Positions 11,801 through 26,800 are shown, numbered from the stretch's first letter. The stretch: 64,000 nucleotides of DNA from Symsagittifera roscoffensis (GCF_963678635.1 NC_087064.1:70493465-70557464), one strand, 5' to 3'. Numbers and translations: made by a program. Notes: generated by a model from the letters alone, not told the origin.

Positions 11801-14800
11801 AAACCCTCGCCCATTGGACACGCTTCCATAGTCTGAAATCATAAAATTAGTTGATTTATAAGGTATTTTCCGGTCTGAAAACATTGAAATAAATGAATTA
11901 AAGGTACTAGCTACCAATAAAGCAGCTACAGATGCTATTGAAAGCGGCTCGCGAAAACAATAGGTCTGAGCAAGCGATTCAATTCAAGCAATCTTGAATT
12001 GTTTGGAAAAATTTTAGGAATTGTTTGGAAAAATAAATCAAGTTATTTTATCGTCAATCGTTTGGCCGAAAAACTGTTTTGTTGAGGAAGTCAATCAAGC
12101 ATTGATAATTTTTAGTTTATTAAATTTACTTCACAGTCAATCTATATGCATAAAATTGAAGGATTTATCAGCTACCCATGGAAATTGGAATGTTTTGAAA
12201 TTAATACATATTGTAAATCAATAGGCAAAACGTTAGATAGCTTTTCTAAATTTGAAACTTTCAAAAAAATTTGCAGTATATTATGCCGTAAATCGATTAT
12301 CAAAAACTGACAATTGTCTGAGCGAGGTATTAAAGAGAAAATCCTTGAACTTTTTGAAATTAATTGAAGGCGTGAAGCGGTTCATAAAAGTTTTTCTTAG
12401 TAGGTTATTTGAGTACTGAAAATCAAATTTTTAAAGATACTTCATTATATGAATTGGGTCGCAAAAAGATGAAGTTTCTCTAAGCGATAAGAATGTTCAA
12501 CAAATATTGTTCAAAAGATAGTTTATTTACTTGAAAATTTTTTATCGAGGGATTTTAGAGAAAAAAGTCAATTGTTTTTTAAAAAATCAATACCGCAAAT
12601 CGATTTGCTCTAAATTAAATTTTTCTCGGCAAGCTATTCGAGCAATGCGACTACATATATTTCAAGTTAGTTCATAGCGTGAACTACTAAGCAAAACAAA
12701 AATTTTCCTAAGCCCGCTATTCAAAAAGCGATGAAACTAATAAAATCAAACGACAGCACTTTGAAATATGTCATGTAATCTCGCAGAGCAAATCGTTTCA
12801 CAAGTTATTTCGCAAAGCACATCTGCTGACATAAAGTTAAGGTGTATTTAAGCAAGCTGAACAATTTCAAGTTAATTCTGGAGCGAATCGGTTCGCCAAA
12901 AGCTTACGTTATGTTAACCAAGCTATTGAACCGTTTGCACTTTGAAATAAGTGAAATTAATGCGCAGAGCAAATTGTTTAACTTAAAGCAAGTTATTCAA
13001 CCGATGACACTTTAAAATAATTCAAGTTAATTCATAAAGCGAACTAATTTGCGAAAGAATTAACCTGTTTTGAGCAAGCTAATAAAGCGATGAAAGAACA
13101 ATCAAATAATCTCAATTGATTCCAGGGTAAATCGGTTTTAAGCAGGGTGACCACTTTTTTGAAAGAAAAATAGTGACTATGACAATTTTTGGAATTTTTT
13201 GTCGATCTTTTTTTTTAGGTCGACCAAATTAATTTTTCAATTCCCTGTTTTGGCCATAATTTCTGCGCCGTAGGCATAATTTTGAATAAACAGGCTGAAA
13301 AAGTCGTTTTAGGCCTTTTATGAAAAATTTTGAAAAAAAATTGCGTTTTTTCGGCGCGCGCTCCCCCTCAATATTAGTACATATTGGCGCCCAAGGTATA
13401 TATTGGCGCCCAAGGCGCTTTTAGAAAAACTTTAGGGTCCGTCACCAAAAACCGTTGTAAATAGTGACTTTTAGTGGCCATTGAAAAAATAGTGACCAAT
13501 AGTGACTGGTCACTAAAATAGTGACCAAGTGGTCACCCTGGCTTTGAGAAAGCTCAAAGCAAGCCATGGTGAATTTTCGAAATTTTTTCAAGTTAACTCA
13601 TCGAGTGAATCGGTTCGCGATACGTTCAAACTATTTTGCGCAAGCTAATCAATCTATTGCAAACAAATTAAATTGTTTATGTTAATTTATAGAGCAAATC
13701 AGTTTGCACAATGTTCAATATATTTAAGCAAGCTTTCAATCAGTGGCATTTTGAAAATTTTCAAGTTGTTTCTGGAGCCAATCAGATCGCCAAAAGCTAA
13801 CTTAATTTTAAGCAAGCTATTCATCGATTGCTCTTTAAGATATAGGAAGTTAATACGCAGAGCAAATCGGTTCAGAAAAAGCAAACTATTCAACTGAGGG
13901 TATTTTGAAATAATTCAAGTTAATTCATAAAGCGAACTGATTCGCGAAAAATCTAACTTGTTTTGAGCAAGCCAATGAAGCGTTTATCAGCAAGCCATGA
14001 AAATTGGGAGTTAATAGATCGCAATTCAATTGGCAAAACTTGGAACAGTTTTTCAAAACTTGAATCTTTTGAAATATTTCAAGTTATGTTATGGCACGAA
14101 TCGATTCGCAAACACTGACGATTGTCTGAGCGAGATGTTCAATCGGTTCGAGAGAAGCTTACGATGTTTTGAGCAATATATTTAAACGATTGCACTGTGA
14201 AACAAGTCAAGTTGTTTTGCAGAGCATAACAGTTCTTAAAAAATTAAATTTTATTTGAGCAAACTAAACAACCGATGGCATTTTGAAATATTTCAAGATA
14301 TTTCATGAGCGAACCGAATCGCGAAAAATTTAACCCGTTTTGAGCAAGCAATTCAAGAGATGAAAAGTCGAAATTTTCAAAAGATTCCAGAGCAAATCGG
14401 CTTTAGGAAAGCTCTAAATTTTCAAAAAAAAAGCCATTCGAGAGCTGAAACTTCGAAATATTTCCTAGATCGCATCGGTTCGCAAAAATTATGGTTTATT
14501 TTGATCAAGCTGATGAAAATTTAAAATGATTCATGTAATATCATTGAGCGGAAGGGTTCGCGATAAAGTAAACTTGATTTAGGCAGGCTATTGAAGCGAT
14601 GCAACTTCGAAATAATTCAATTTATTTCGAAGCAAATCAGTTTTCAGAAAACTTAAATTATTGAAAGCAAGCCATGGTGAGTTTTTGAAATATTTCTAAG
14701 TTAATTCGTTTATCCAAGTTAAACCAAGTCATTTCCCGACTTTTTTCGTAGACAGAAACGTCCGCAAAAAAACTGGTTTATTTTGATTAAGTTATTCAAG

Positions 14801-17800
14801 CGAGGCAACTTTTGATATTTCAATTTAATTCTGGAGCGAATCACAAAATGTTAATATTATTTCATGCCAACTATTCAGTCCATGGAACTTTGATAACTTC
14901 AAGTTATTTCAAAGAGCGAATCGGCTCGCTAAAATTTAAGTTTATGTGAACCAGCTGTTCTAGCGATGAGGTTTGAAAAATTTCAAATTGTTTCAGAGCG
15001 AATGGGCTCGCAAAAAAAATCAAGATTAATTAAACTAGCTATTCAACCGATGGCATTTCGAAATACTTCAAGTTATTTCTGGAGCGAATCTGTTATTTTA
15101 AGCAAGCTATTCACTCAATTGCACATTGCAATATTTCAAGTGATTTCATAGAGTGAATCAGTTCGCAAAAAATTTAAGTTCTTTTAAGCAAACTTTTGCA
15201 TCGATGAAACTTCTGAACTTTTTTCATGGAGCAAATCGGGTCGCAAAAAGCTAAGTTTTCTAACCAAGGAGGTCGTTGTTTTTAGTTAGTACGTTTTAGG
15301 ATGAATCTCCAAAGGTAAAATATTGAAAAAAAAGTGGACAGGTACTTTCTAGTCTTGAATATGAATCCAGTTCATCTGGTCTAAAGAGTTGATTTTTTTA
15401 AAAAGAGTTCGAGAACACTCCAAGACTATGATGTTTGAAAATTGTAGACAATTTCTGCCTTAATACCTCTTGAACATTTGCCCGAATATTTCTTAAACAT
15501 TCCGATCCAAGCCTTTTTAAACGTTGTGCTCGATAGAAAGTTGAAACATTGCGTTCATAGCGCAATCAGACTTTCATTTGACATATAAAACTTAACATTG
15601 CTTAAAATGAAAAAAAAAACAGCCAACTGAACAGGAGACGCTTGACCTGGTTAAATATTAGCAGAATGAGGGCTACAACAGATAGAAATCGCATCTAAAA
15701 AAGTCTAAGCTTCCGTCGGTGAAAATGTCCAGCAAAAGGCAAATCCAATAAAAATTGTCGGAAAAAACTTTGCCATATAGCAAGTAAAAAAACAATTAAC
15801 AAATTATTTAAAATACACCAGCAATTCAATTGCAGTACCAGTTCCAATAGTGAAAAGATATCACAAAGATAGTTAGCTCAACTGGTTTGACTATTCTTTC
15901 TGTTACACGGAAAGGCTTACACGGAAGTCAAGAAATACAGTTCATTTGTCCAATATCAAACAAAAATCATAGATAAAACGAATCACATGTTATGATACGG
16001 ACGGGATAGAAGAAAGGCATTTTGTAAGCATATTAGGGATCAACCCGAAACACAAAACGTTCTATTATTGAAACAAGTATGACTAACATTATTTACACGT
16101 CTATTGAAGCATTTATGATTGTCTTGTAGTATAGGAAAATGTCTTCTCCGTATAGAAAATTTTGGGGGATTATTAGGTTGCCTTTGATTAACTGAACGCA
16201 AGCAAAATTTGAGCAAATCATTGACATAAAGCTAATGTACGGTTAAAATTTTATTATCAAAGAATAATGGAGTGATACTTTCGAATTTTGTCTTGGAAAA
16301 TATCATACATAGAATTTTTTATGCAGCATCAGAATTGGTGCTAGCATCTAGAAACTTGATTAACCATAAAATAAAAAATCATGTTGGATTACTTGTTTAA
16401 AATTTGATTGATAATATTTCGAAAGAATGGTCTTCAGTACGAATTTTCGTATTCTGGAAATTATACACAAAGCATTAACATCGGAATTTTGGTCTAGAAA
16501 CCATCATCATCATCATTGAGTTTATTTTCAACTCCTTTAGAATCTAAGATGATACGACTAGCCTTGAACTAAGCCTATTGCTGGTTTTCATCCTTGATCT
16601 AGGCCTGTCGTAGAAGAAAACTGGCTAATACACCAGGTGTTGAAACGTGACTTCCGTGTTCTACACTTAATAAATGTGAAGCGAAATTTATGAGGACAAA
16701 AATTGCCACTAAATTTAGTAGGGGGGACATGCAACATCGATTTCCGCTCAACGAGCTAATGTTCAAGAGATCTAACCTGAATATTCTCATTCAAACAGTC
16801 TGTGTACCTCTGCCAACAAACGTTCTCTTCGAACGTCCCGTAGAACACAACAGCATGGAGTCCATCCGACATCCCCACACACGTATCAACCACTGGTAGC
16901 CGCGAGTCATCTGGAAACGCGAACATGCCCGGGTGCTGACATATATAATCGTAAGCGTACGAGGTGTCTGTGACGTCTCGCAGTCGGAAGCCAGTGCATC
17001 CGTAGAGGTCAGCATTGCTACTGGGGGCAAGTGAGTTGAAGTCACATGACTGCTGGTCAGAGCAATCTTCTTGTAAATAAAGCCAGTCCACGCCTGTTAA
17101 GCAAGCTAAGTTATTCAACAAACGAAGAGCTGTTTTCCTAGTCTGGAACAAGCATATAAATCTTAACTTGAAAACTCGATGACCAAATATGTCATATGGT
17201 TGCGGCGTTACGCTGAAATTTTCTCTGTCTGAGACTATTAAATTCGTCGAAAAATGGGTTATGCGTTAATATTCCGCCCATTCTCGAATAGTTAGAACTA
17301 TGGCCTAAAATGATGTCTTCTTTGAAGTTGAAAAATCAAGTAATCAAGGAAAATTTGCCCGTAACAGATTGATGTCACTATGATGTCCTTTAGGTCTGAG
17401 TCGGCTTGCAAAAGTATATTTCGAAAAACTTCTCTCAATGTCGAGACAAACTTTCCAAATTTTTCAGCTTTTCAGACTTATCTACGCAGAGGAAAAGAAA
17501 AGAGACTGAACCCCCAATCTAAATCTAACTGTAGTTTAAAGATTTTTTGCTGCAACCTCATTTTTGCAGCTTATTCACTAATTCAAACCCCTCCCACAAA
17601 CTAATTACTAGAATTTTTGAAAAATCTTGAAAAAAAATTAGATTTTTGAAATTGTTTGCTTAGATTACTAGGGTCGCATCATTCTGTGCTACTTGCACAA
17701 CAACTGGCTATTTGATTATTTAGTTAAATATTTTAGGAGGTTGAGATACTTAGCTACCAGAATTTTTTTGTTTAATACTCAAATTGATATATAAAGACGC

Positions 17801-20800
17801 ATGCAAAAGAATACAAAATAGCATGGCGAATTACTCGACAGAAATTGAGATAGAAGCCACAAGTTCTAAGAAAAAAAAATTAAAAAAATTCCATCAAAAT
17901 GTTCGTATGTTTACCTCAACTTGTCTTGAATAACGTTCATTTTGAGAAAAACAAGCCAGATAAGGGACCAAGTTAACTATGCCTTAAAGTTAAGGGCATT
18001 GTTAACTTGCTTTAAAAACGCGTTAAAGTTAAGGGACCAAGTTAACAGTGCTGATTTAAAATTGATACATTCTAATTTTCATTTAGTGTATTTAACCTCA
18101 GTGACCACAATAAAACGCAAATTCAGGTTTTTCCTCTCTAAAGCGCCTAATTTTCAGGACTATTTTAGACGCCATTTAGAAAAAAGTACCAAGTTTTTTT
18201 TACATCGACCGATTGCAAATGATCTGAACTACCCTCTCTGGAAGTCTCAATTTTTAATTTGAAGAACTTGCCAGTTTCGCCGGGTCTGAAAATGCCCGCT
18301 TTCATCATTTGTAAAAGCTTCTCTATGGGCGTGAACTTTTATTCGAATAAGCGGTAGAGACAAATTTGATCATGCGATTTCAAACATTTTGAACGAGAAA
18401 CCTGCGTTGTTCAGTGTGATAACTTTCCTCAACTCTGTTGTTTTCTATAAAGTCACACCTTCAAAAAAAACTTATTACAAGTGGTGGCAACTGGTACTTT
18501 CAGACCCGGAAAAGACTGTTAAGTGATTCAAATCAAAAATTGAGAAATTCAGAGATGATAGTTTAGATCATTTGCAGCCGGTCGATGTAAAAGTTTCGGT
18601 AAGTTTGTCGAAAATGGTCTTTGAAGTTACATTTTAAAACACTGTTAAATGGTAAATTTGCTGTCAATTTTGTCCACTAGTGTATGAAATTGAATTCTAC
18701 TGCTAAATGCTGAAATTTATGGTAGTTCGGTATGTTTTGTTGCTTTCCGATAGTTAGGGTTTACTTGCGTACACTAGTGGACAAAGTTACGCGCAAATTC
18801 AAGACTTTCTCTCTAAAATGCCTGTTTTCGATGTCCACTTTGGACAAAATTTACTTCAAAACTCAGTTAAAACTCTACATTGACCGAGAGCAAATGATCA
18901 GTGCTTCCCTCTTTGAAACTAGCAATATTTAGTTTCAATAACTTACAAATGTAATCCGGGTCTGAAAATGCGAGTTTTCTTCATCTGCGCTAAGTTTTTC
19001 ACTTCGCGTGGAAAAGTAAGAAACCACCGAGTTTGGTTAAGTTTTTTACACTGATTATTTCAATTTTCTCGCTAAGAATGTTTCACGTCGCATGAACAAC
19101 TGATTTATTCCGCTAATTCAATAAAGAATTCAATACGATGCAAAACTTAGCGTAGAAGAAGAAAACTGGCTTTTTGAGACCCGATTACATTGGTTAGTTA
19201 TTGAATACTCTTGAAAATTTCATAGAGGGTAGCCCTGATCATTTGCTCTCGGTCAATGCAAAAATTTTACTGAATTTCGAAGAAAAGGCTGTTTAAAAGG
19301 GACATCGAATAGCGGTATTTAAAAGAGTAAAATTTTGAATTTGCGCTTAATTGTGTCCCCTAGTGTATAAACCGAAAACAGCAAGCTACCCGCAACCGAT
19401 CTACGTCAAGACCGTGACGAGGCAGAAATACTAAAGGTATCTGCACTTAAATTCGCCCAAATATAACGTACAAGTTAAACGCATAATAAAACTCTTCGTA
19501 GTAGCTTCGGTGAAATAAAACGATTTTAAAAGCTTCACCGGGAATAAACATACCGCTGTTGGCGTCCAGATTACATCTAACTGAGCTTCGATCGCTGCAG
19601 TTGATTGCAAGGTAGTTGAACTCGGCGAAGAGGATGTTGAGATTATTGAAACTCTCCTGGCAACCGAATAGGTCATCTTGTGTGATGTCTCCACATCCAG
19701 CGATTCTCTTTATTTCACCTTAAAATGGTAAATGAAGTCATTGATGAGGAATAAAACTTACAAACGACATCTGCTTTAACGAGGCAACGACTTAATTAAA
19801 TTAGTTTAGATTCTAGGTGAAGCTTTCTGAACCACATTGTATCCTTTTTTTTTTTAAATTGCCGGCTGGCCTCACAAAATTTTCCTAGTCCTTCAGTCGA
19901 GCAACGAATAACGTAAGCAGATCTAGGATCATGGCAAGCCTCTTAAGATTAGTATCTTTCTAGCCAGTTCGTTTCCACTCCCCTTTAAGTTTCCTCCATT
20001 AGTTTGAAATCAGTTAGCTCACAAAAACTGTTAATCACTTGCAATGGGTCAGAGTTACCCTAAAATAGGTTTAAAAGAGTCAACCTCCATTGTCGGAAAT
20101 GAGGCTTGCGTCGAAGCAGAAGTAGCGTATGCGGATGAGGGGTGCGGCATCATTGCCACATTCAGTAGTCACTGCTTCGAGTGTGATGTCACAGCTAGCT
20201 ATAATACAAATTAATTGTTTATAGCTTACCTACCAATTGTTTTCAAGTAAGTATTGATGCTATAGGAAAAAAAGAAAGAAAAGAAGAATTTATTTCTCTG
20301 ATCCGATCAAAACACACTTTACACATTTGTAAGTCAGCATTGAATCAGAGGGGAAAGTAAAAGGGCTATTCGGTCACCGGTATGTGTCCAAAAGACTCTG
20401 AACATTTCTGTGAAAATTTCTGCGAGACAACGGAATTTTTACGAGGACTCAACATTTTTCAGGAAAAAAATCTCGCAAACGGTTCTTTCGACTGAAGCTT
20501 TCATCTCAGTTTTGATAGATTAGTTTTCGAGAAAAAACAAAGTTTCGAAAAAACGGTCAAGTTCAACACTTTTTGAGAACAATAATATTTTTCTAAAAAA
20601 AATTGGACGTAGCCAATTTTAAAAGTAGGCTTTCAACAACCTGCTGTTTCGATTAAACGCTTGCTACCAGATTTTGCCGGTTAGTAATAGAGAAAAGGCA
20701 GAAAACTCCAAAAAACGGTCAACATATCAGAAGTTTGAATTTTCCGAGAATCGAAGCTTTTTCCGTAAAAAACTTGGAAGTAGCGACTTATGCAGGAAAA

Positions 20801-23800
20801 AAATCACGCAACCTGTTATTTCGACTGAACTCAAAATTTATGATTTAGGAAGGTAGTTTTCGAGAAATTTCAAAATTAAAAAAAAACGGTCAAAAAATTA
20901 ACAATTTGACTTTTCGATGGCGATAACTTTTAATGTGAAAAATTTGGACATAATTGCTTGCACAGAAAAGCTTTCTCAGTCCCCTTCTTTCGATTTAACC
21001 CAATATTACAATTACGAGAGGGTAGTCTTCGAGAAAAAAAAACAAAAGATTCGAAAAACTTAGGCGTAGCTGCTAAAGCAGAGAACCTTCCCACCACCCA
21101 TTGTTGTTGTTGTTAGTTGCCCATAGAGGGCGCGTCATGCGAGCTTGGCCCGAGTTTAAGAAACATTGCTACTTCGACCGGAGGTAGCCACAGGTCTTTT
21201 GGAATCAATTCAGTTGGGTTTGTGGGACAAAAAAAAGGTGGAGATTAGTATGGGGAGACGGACATTGTGGACAGTTCGGGGGGACATTGGGGTCTATTCT
21301 ATTAAGATATGTATTTAAAAAGGGGGTGTAGCCGGATCTGAGCTATGCTAACGTGCTCCTTCTAGAACTGGGGAATCAGTTCCTCGGTCGTGGAGATATC
21401 GAGTGGGCGCAGCGGGAGAACTTTGGGAGTCGGCGCGTCATTGATTGCATTTGTTACGTGTTTTCTGTGGATTCTTTTTAAAAGTTTTAAAATTATTTAA
21501 AACGAAGTTGCTACGGTCCATGTTGTCGTTAAATGGGGTAAAATTGCTTGTTTCAGAGATTACTTTGTCAACTTCTTCTTTAAAAATTGATTTAAAGTTA
21601 GGTTTGATTTGTCTGGGAGGGGAGGGGAACCTATGATAGAAATGAAGGGGATGGAAGTGAAGGTATGATTTCAGAAAAAAAACTGGGTGGATAGAAGTTT
21701 ATGGTACTGTTGCACAGACAAAACTTTGCATTCAGTGTGAAGGTGGTCTAAGGGGCTCATCTTCGTGGTGCACCCTGTCACACATGGAGAGCTGCGTTTT
21801 GAACGACTTTTAATTTGTTCAGGGAGGAATTGCTTGCAGCGTGGGACCAAACTGGGCAGGGAGAGTCGAGCATTGGTCTGACCAGAGATTCGAAGATTAC
21901 AAACAATATTTCTTCTGATGGTCCACAGTTTTTTCTGGAGAGAGCCTTCAGGATCGATATCCTGCGCGCGGCTTTCATGGCAGTTTGCTAACATTGCCCC
22001 GCAATGTTGAGGGACGGGCCAAAAAACACTCCAAGTATTCTGGGATTTTTCGACTGGGAGAACCAAAGAATCCATTAAACCAGTTGGTTTGGAGTTGAAT
22101 TCTTTGTTGTGGGAGCTGAACGGGCTCACTGATCCGTTCGAGGAGGAGAAAATTTGGTGTCTGTTAGTAAAAAAAACTCATGGAGCTCGTTTAAGTAATT
22201 TATTAAAATGCCAGACGCCTCCACGATATTACTCAATTGAACAAAAGCGTGAAAATTGTCTGAGTAAGATTGAAGTTTTACTTCGAGTGGCCTTGGTGGC
22301 GCATCATATACGTAAAACTTTAAAAGAGTGGGGGAAAGTACTGAACCTTGAGGAACCCATGTACGGACAATCCTGGCTGTCGATAGTTATTTTCTGAATA
22401 GGGTCCTGGCTTTTGGCGCCCGTTAAGGTAAATTGAGACCATCTGACTATCCTACTGAGGCAATCTGACTATCCTTTAAGATAATTTATCCACGAGGGTT
22501 AGGACCAACATACGAGCTGTACAGCTCATCACGGCGAACCGCTGTTGTGCCCCTGCTTAAGAACTACATGCATTCAGGTAAGCAAGAGATGTGCAGTAGT
22601 TTGACTAAACTTCGGTGGCGTACCAATCGAAGGCTTTCGACAAGCCAAGAGTGGCTAGTACTGTTCGTTTTGGGGTCTCTTTTGGTTAACACCATCCGAT
22701 AGAAATAATTCTATTGTAGATATCCTTGTGGGGTTTGGGCAGAGGAACAACTTAAGACTTTTTCCAGACATTTGGAATTACACTTTAAGCGAGGGAGAGA
22801 TTCAAAGTATGACTGAAAAACCTGGTTTAACTTGATTTTCTAGGCTAAATTTATAGATTTTTTGCTTGGTTTTCTCCTTGTTTGATCGATGATTTTTTAG
22901 TTGCGTATATTGAATGTTAAAAGTATTCAAAATGTCTTTTGCTGTAAGCATTTTTTCGCCATTCCAATCGATAGGATGGTTTCCTGCCACAGACTTCGCT
23001 CCGCTTAAGAAGCGGACCACTTTCCAGAATTTGCTTGACACCGTACGGTGAGGAAGTCTCACCAAAGTTTTTCTTTGCTCTTAGCAGTTAATTTTTGTAT
23101 TTCGGCGTCAAAACAACTTAGTTTTGGGTTAAAACGATCCTTTAATCGAATTTAGTCTCTCTCCGCTGCCAGTAATTTAGCTTCTGGAGGGAGAGCAGGT
23201 AGATAGAAACGACGACGTCCGGCGGTAATGTGGTGACGAGCAGCCACTAAAATCTTGTCACGTAATTTTGTTTCTCCGCGGTGACTACATGGGTCGACAG
23301 GGGCAGTGATTCTAGCACTTGTTCAATTTCTTTGCTAAAATTTGGACAGTCGGCTTATTCAAAATTAATGCAGGTCTTTCAAAGAGAGAAAGAGATTTGA
23401 TCGTTCAAAGGAAATTGGACTAACATAGGAAGATGATCGGATTCTAAAGTTAAAAGAGTTTGCTAACTCGAAGACAGTAAAAGCAAAGGGGATGCTAAAG
23501 ATAGCCCGGCGTCTACAATGAAGTTGTATTGTCGTAAGGAATGGTTTGCGTAAAATCGTTCAATGGGGTAAAACTTGATTGATAATTTCCTCAGTAAAAA
23601 TTCCACCTCTGTTGCCCTCAGGAATGTTGAAATTCCACAGAGGGGAATGAGCATTTACGTCTCTTAGTAGCAAGCTATTGTCTTCCGTTAGGAACTGTGT
23701 GACGAACGGTTCATAGTCAATCGAAGTAGACATTTGAGATTCGGAGACTTTGGTTATTGGCCTTTTCTTTAATGCTCTGAGCCTCCAGAGTTCCGTCTTA

Positions 23801-26800
23801 GTTGCAGTCTATTTCTTCGTACAGATAAATATGTACTGCTATTAGCACACCTCCACCTTCTTGTATACGGTCTTTTCTAAGTAATGTGTAATCCGGGCCA
23901 ATGGAGGGATTTCGTATACTTGTTTTCTTGGAAGACTGCAAGGTGGATTTGGTTATCACATAGTAGGGTTATCACACATTAACACTTCGAGTGGCCTTGG
24001 TGGCGCATCATATACGTAAAACTTTAAAAGAGTGGGGGAAAGTACTGAACCTTGAGGAACCCATGTACGGACAATCCTGGCTGTCGATAGTTATTTTCTG
24101 AATAGGGTCCTGGCTTTTGGCGCCCGTTAAGGTAAATTGAGACCATCTGACTATCCTACTGAGGCAATCTGACTATCCTTTAAGATCATTTATCCACGAG
24201 GGTTAGGACCAACATACGAGCTGTACAGCTCATCACGGCGAACCGCTGTTGTGCCCCTGCTTAAGAACTACATGCATTCAGGTAAGCAAGAGATGTGCAG
24301 TAGTTTGACTAAACTTCGGTGGCGTACCAATCGAAGGCTTTCGACAAGCCAAGAGTGGCTAGTACTGTTCGTTTTGGGGTCTCTTTTGGTTAACACCATC
24401 CGATAGAGTTTAAAAGAGTTTGCTAACTCGAAGACAGTAAAAGCAAAGGGGATGCTAAAGATAGCCCGGCGTCTACAATGAAGTTGTATTGTCGTAAGGA
24501 ATGGTTTGCGTAAAATCGTTCAATGGGGTAAAACTTGATTGATAATTTCCTCAGTAAAAATTCCACCTCTGTTGCCCTCAGGAATGTTGAAATTCCACAG
24601 AGGGGAATGAGCATTTACGTCTCTTAGTAGCAAGCTATTGTCTTCCGTTAGGAACTGTGTGACGAACGGTTCATAGTCAATCGAAGTAGACATTTGAGAT
24701 TCGGAGACTTTGGTTATTGGCCTTTTCTTTAATGCTCTGAGCCTCCAGAGTTCCGTCTTAGTTGCAGTCTATTTCTTCGTACAGATAAATATGTACTGCT
24801 ATTAGCACACCTCCACCTTCTTGTATACGGTCTTTTCTAAGTAATGTGTAATCCGGGCCAATGGAGGGATTTCGTATACTTGTTTTCTTGGAAGACTGCA
24901 AGGTGGATTTGGTTATCACATAGTAGGGTTATCACACATTAACACTTCGAGTGGCCTTGGTGGCGCATCATATACGTAAAACTTTAAAAGAGTGGGGGAA
25001 AGTACTGAACCTTGAGGAACCCATGTACGGACAATCCTGGCTGTCGATAGTTATTTTCTGAATAGGGTCCTGGCTTTTGGCGCCCGTTAAGGTAAATTGA
25101 GACCATCTGACTATCCTACTGAGGCAATCTGACTATCCTTTAAGATCATTTATCCACGAGGGTTAGGACCAACATACGAGCTGTACAGCTCATCACGGCG
25201 AACCGCTGTTGTGCCCCTGCTTAAGAACTACATGCATTCAGGTAAGCAAGAGATGTGCAGTAGTTTGACTAAACTTCGGTGGCGTACCAATCGAAGGCTT
25301 TCGACAAGCCAAGAGTGGCTAGTACTGTTCGTTTTGGGGTCTCTTTTGGTTAACACCATCCGATAGAGTTTAAAAGAGTTTGCTAACTCGAAGACAGTAA
25401 AAGCAAAGGGGATGCTAAAGATAGCCCGGCGTCTACAATGAAGTTGTATTGTCGTAAGGAATGGTTTGCGTAAAATCGTTCAATGGGGTAAAACTTGATT
25501 GATAATTTCCTCAGTAAAAATTCCACCTCTGTTGCCCTCAGGAATGTTGAAATTCCACAGAGGGGAATGAGCATTTACGTCTCTTAGTAGCAAGCTATTG
25601 TCTTCCGTTAGGAACTGTGTGACGAACGGTTCATAGTCAATCGAAGTAGACATTTGAGATTCGGAGACTTTGGTTATTGGCCTTTTCTTTAATGCTCTGA
25701 GCCTCCAGAGTTCCGTCTTAGTTGCAGTCTATTTCTTCGTACAGATAAATATGTACTGCTATTAGCACACCTCCACCTTCTTGTATACGGTCTTTTCTAA
25801 GTAATGTGTAATCCGGGCCAATGGAGGGATTTCGTATACTTGTTTTCTTGGAAGACTGCAAGGTGGATTTGGTTATCACATAGTAGGGCTGCAATTTCAG
25901 GGGCTTTGCCGGAAATACCATTGCAATTTAATTGTAGTATATTTAAAGAAATACCATTGCAATTTAATTGTAGTATATTTAAAGATTTTAAGAGGTTCGA
26001 GTCAAAAGAATTTTTGCAGCGCGGAGGTGGGTTGGAATTGGAACTAGAATTTACCTGTGGGGTGCTTGAGACGCGATGTGAAAGTGGGACGTTACCACAC
26101 ACTTGCTTAGTTTTGTTTGATGACTTGGTTACATGGGGACCAGTAAAATGAGCCAGGATTGGCTTGAATGCCGGAACAGAGTAGCAATAGTAGGATTAAA
26201 AGACGAAGCAGCCTGACCGGCTTCAGACGCTCCGAACATAAAAACCCAGGCTTTGCAAGCAATCTGCGCTCCCCAGATTTGGGAGTAGTTTTCGAGAAAA
26301 GTCAAGAAGCCGTTTAGGCAGGGAAGCTTCCCACAACCCGTTCTACCCATGGATTTGAAAAATTTAGATTTGGGGAGCAATTTTTAAGAAAACGAAAAAA
26401 AACTTCAAATATGGGTCAAATATTCCCCCAAAACATTTGCGAAGATTGTAGACAGCGGGGCTGAAGTAAAAAGAGACTAGGTGATTATTCGGGCACAGGG
26501 AAGTAAGCAATTTTTTCATTGGTATTTTATTGAAAATCAGTAGGATAGTTTTTGAAAAAACTTTGAAAATTTTTTAAAAAATAGCAACGGAACAAGAATA
26601 AGGAAGCGGAAAAACAGCCGACAATCTTTGAGCAGAGTCCAGATGAGCATAAAAAAACTTCTTAAATTACGTTTACCCCACAAATGCACTGAACAGCACA
26701 TGAAACTACCATGATACTTGCTTACAACACAAAAACGCTTGATTTGGCACCTAATCCGTCAAAATTTGAGCAGACGAACAAAATTCTGTCAATTCAACTT

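Noticed and set aside
19554..19688. Shorter exon 3 using the acceptor at tgtggag
   Set aside because: It keeps frame, but the acceptor at 19719 has a proper T-rich tract and adds a Cys that fits the module.
22280..25888. CRISPR-like array
   Set aside because: The repeats are 960 bp long, nearly identical and encode LINE segments; there are no short spacers.
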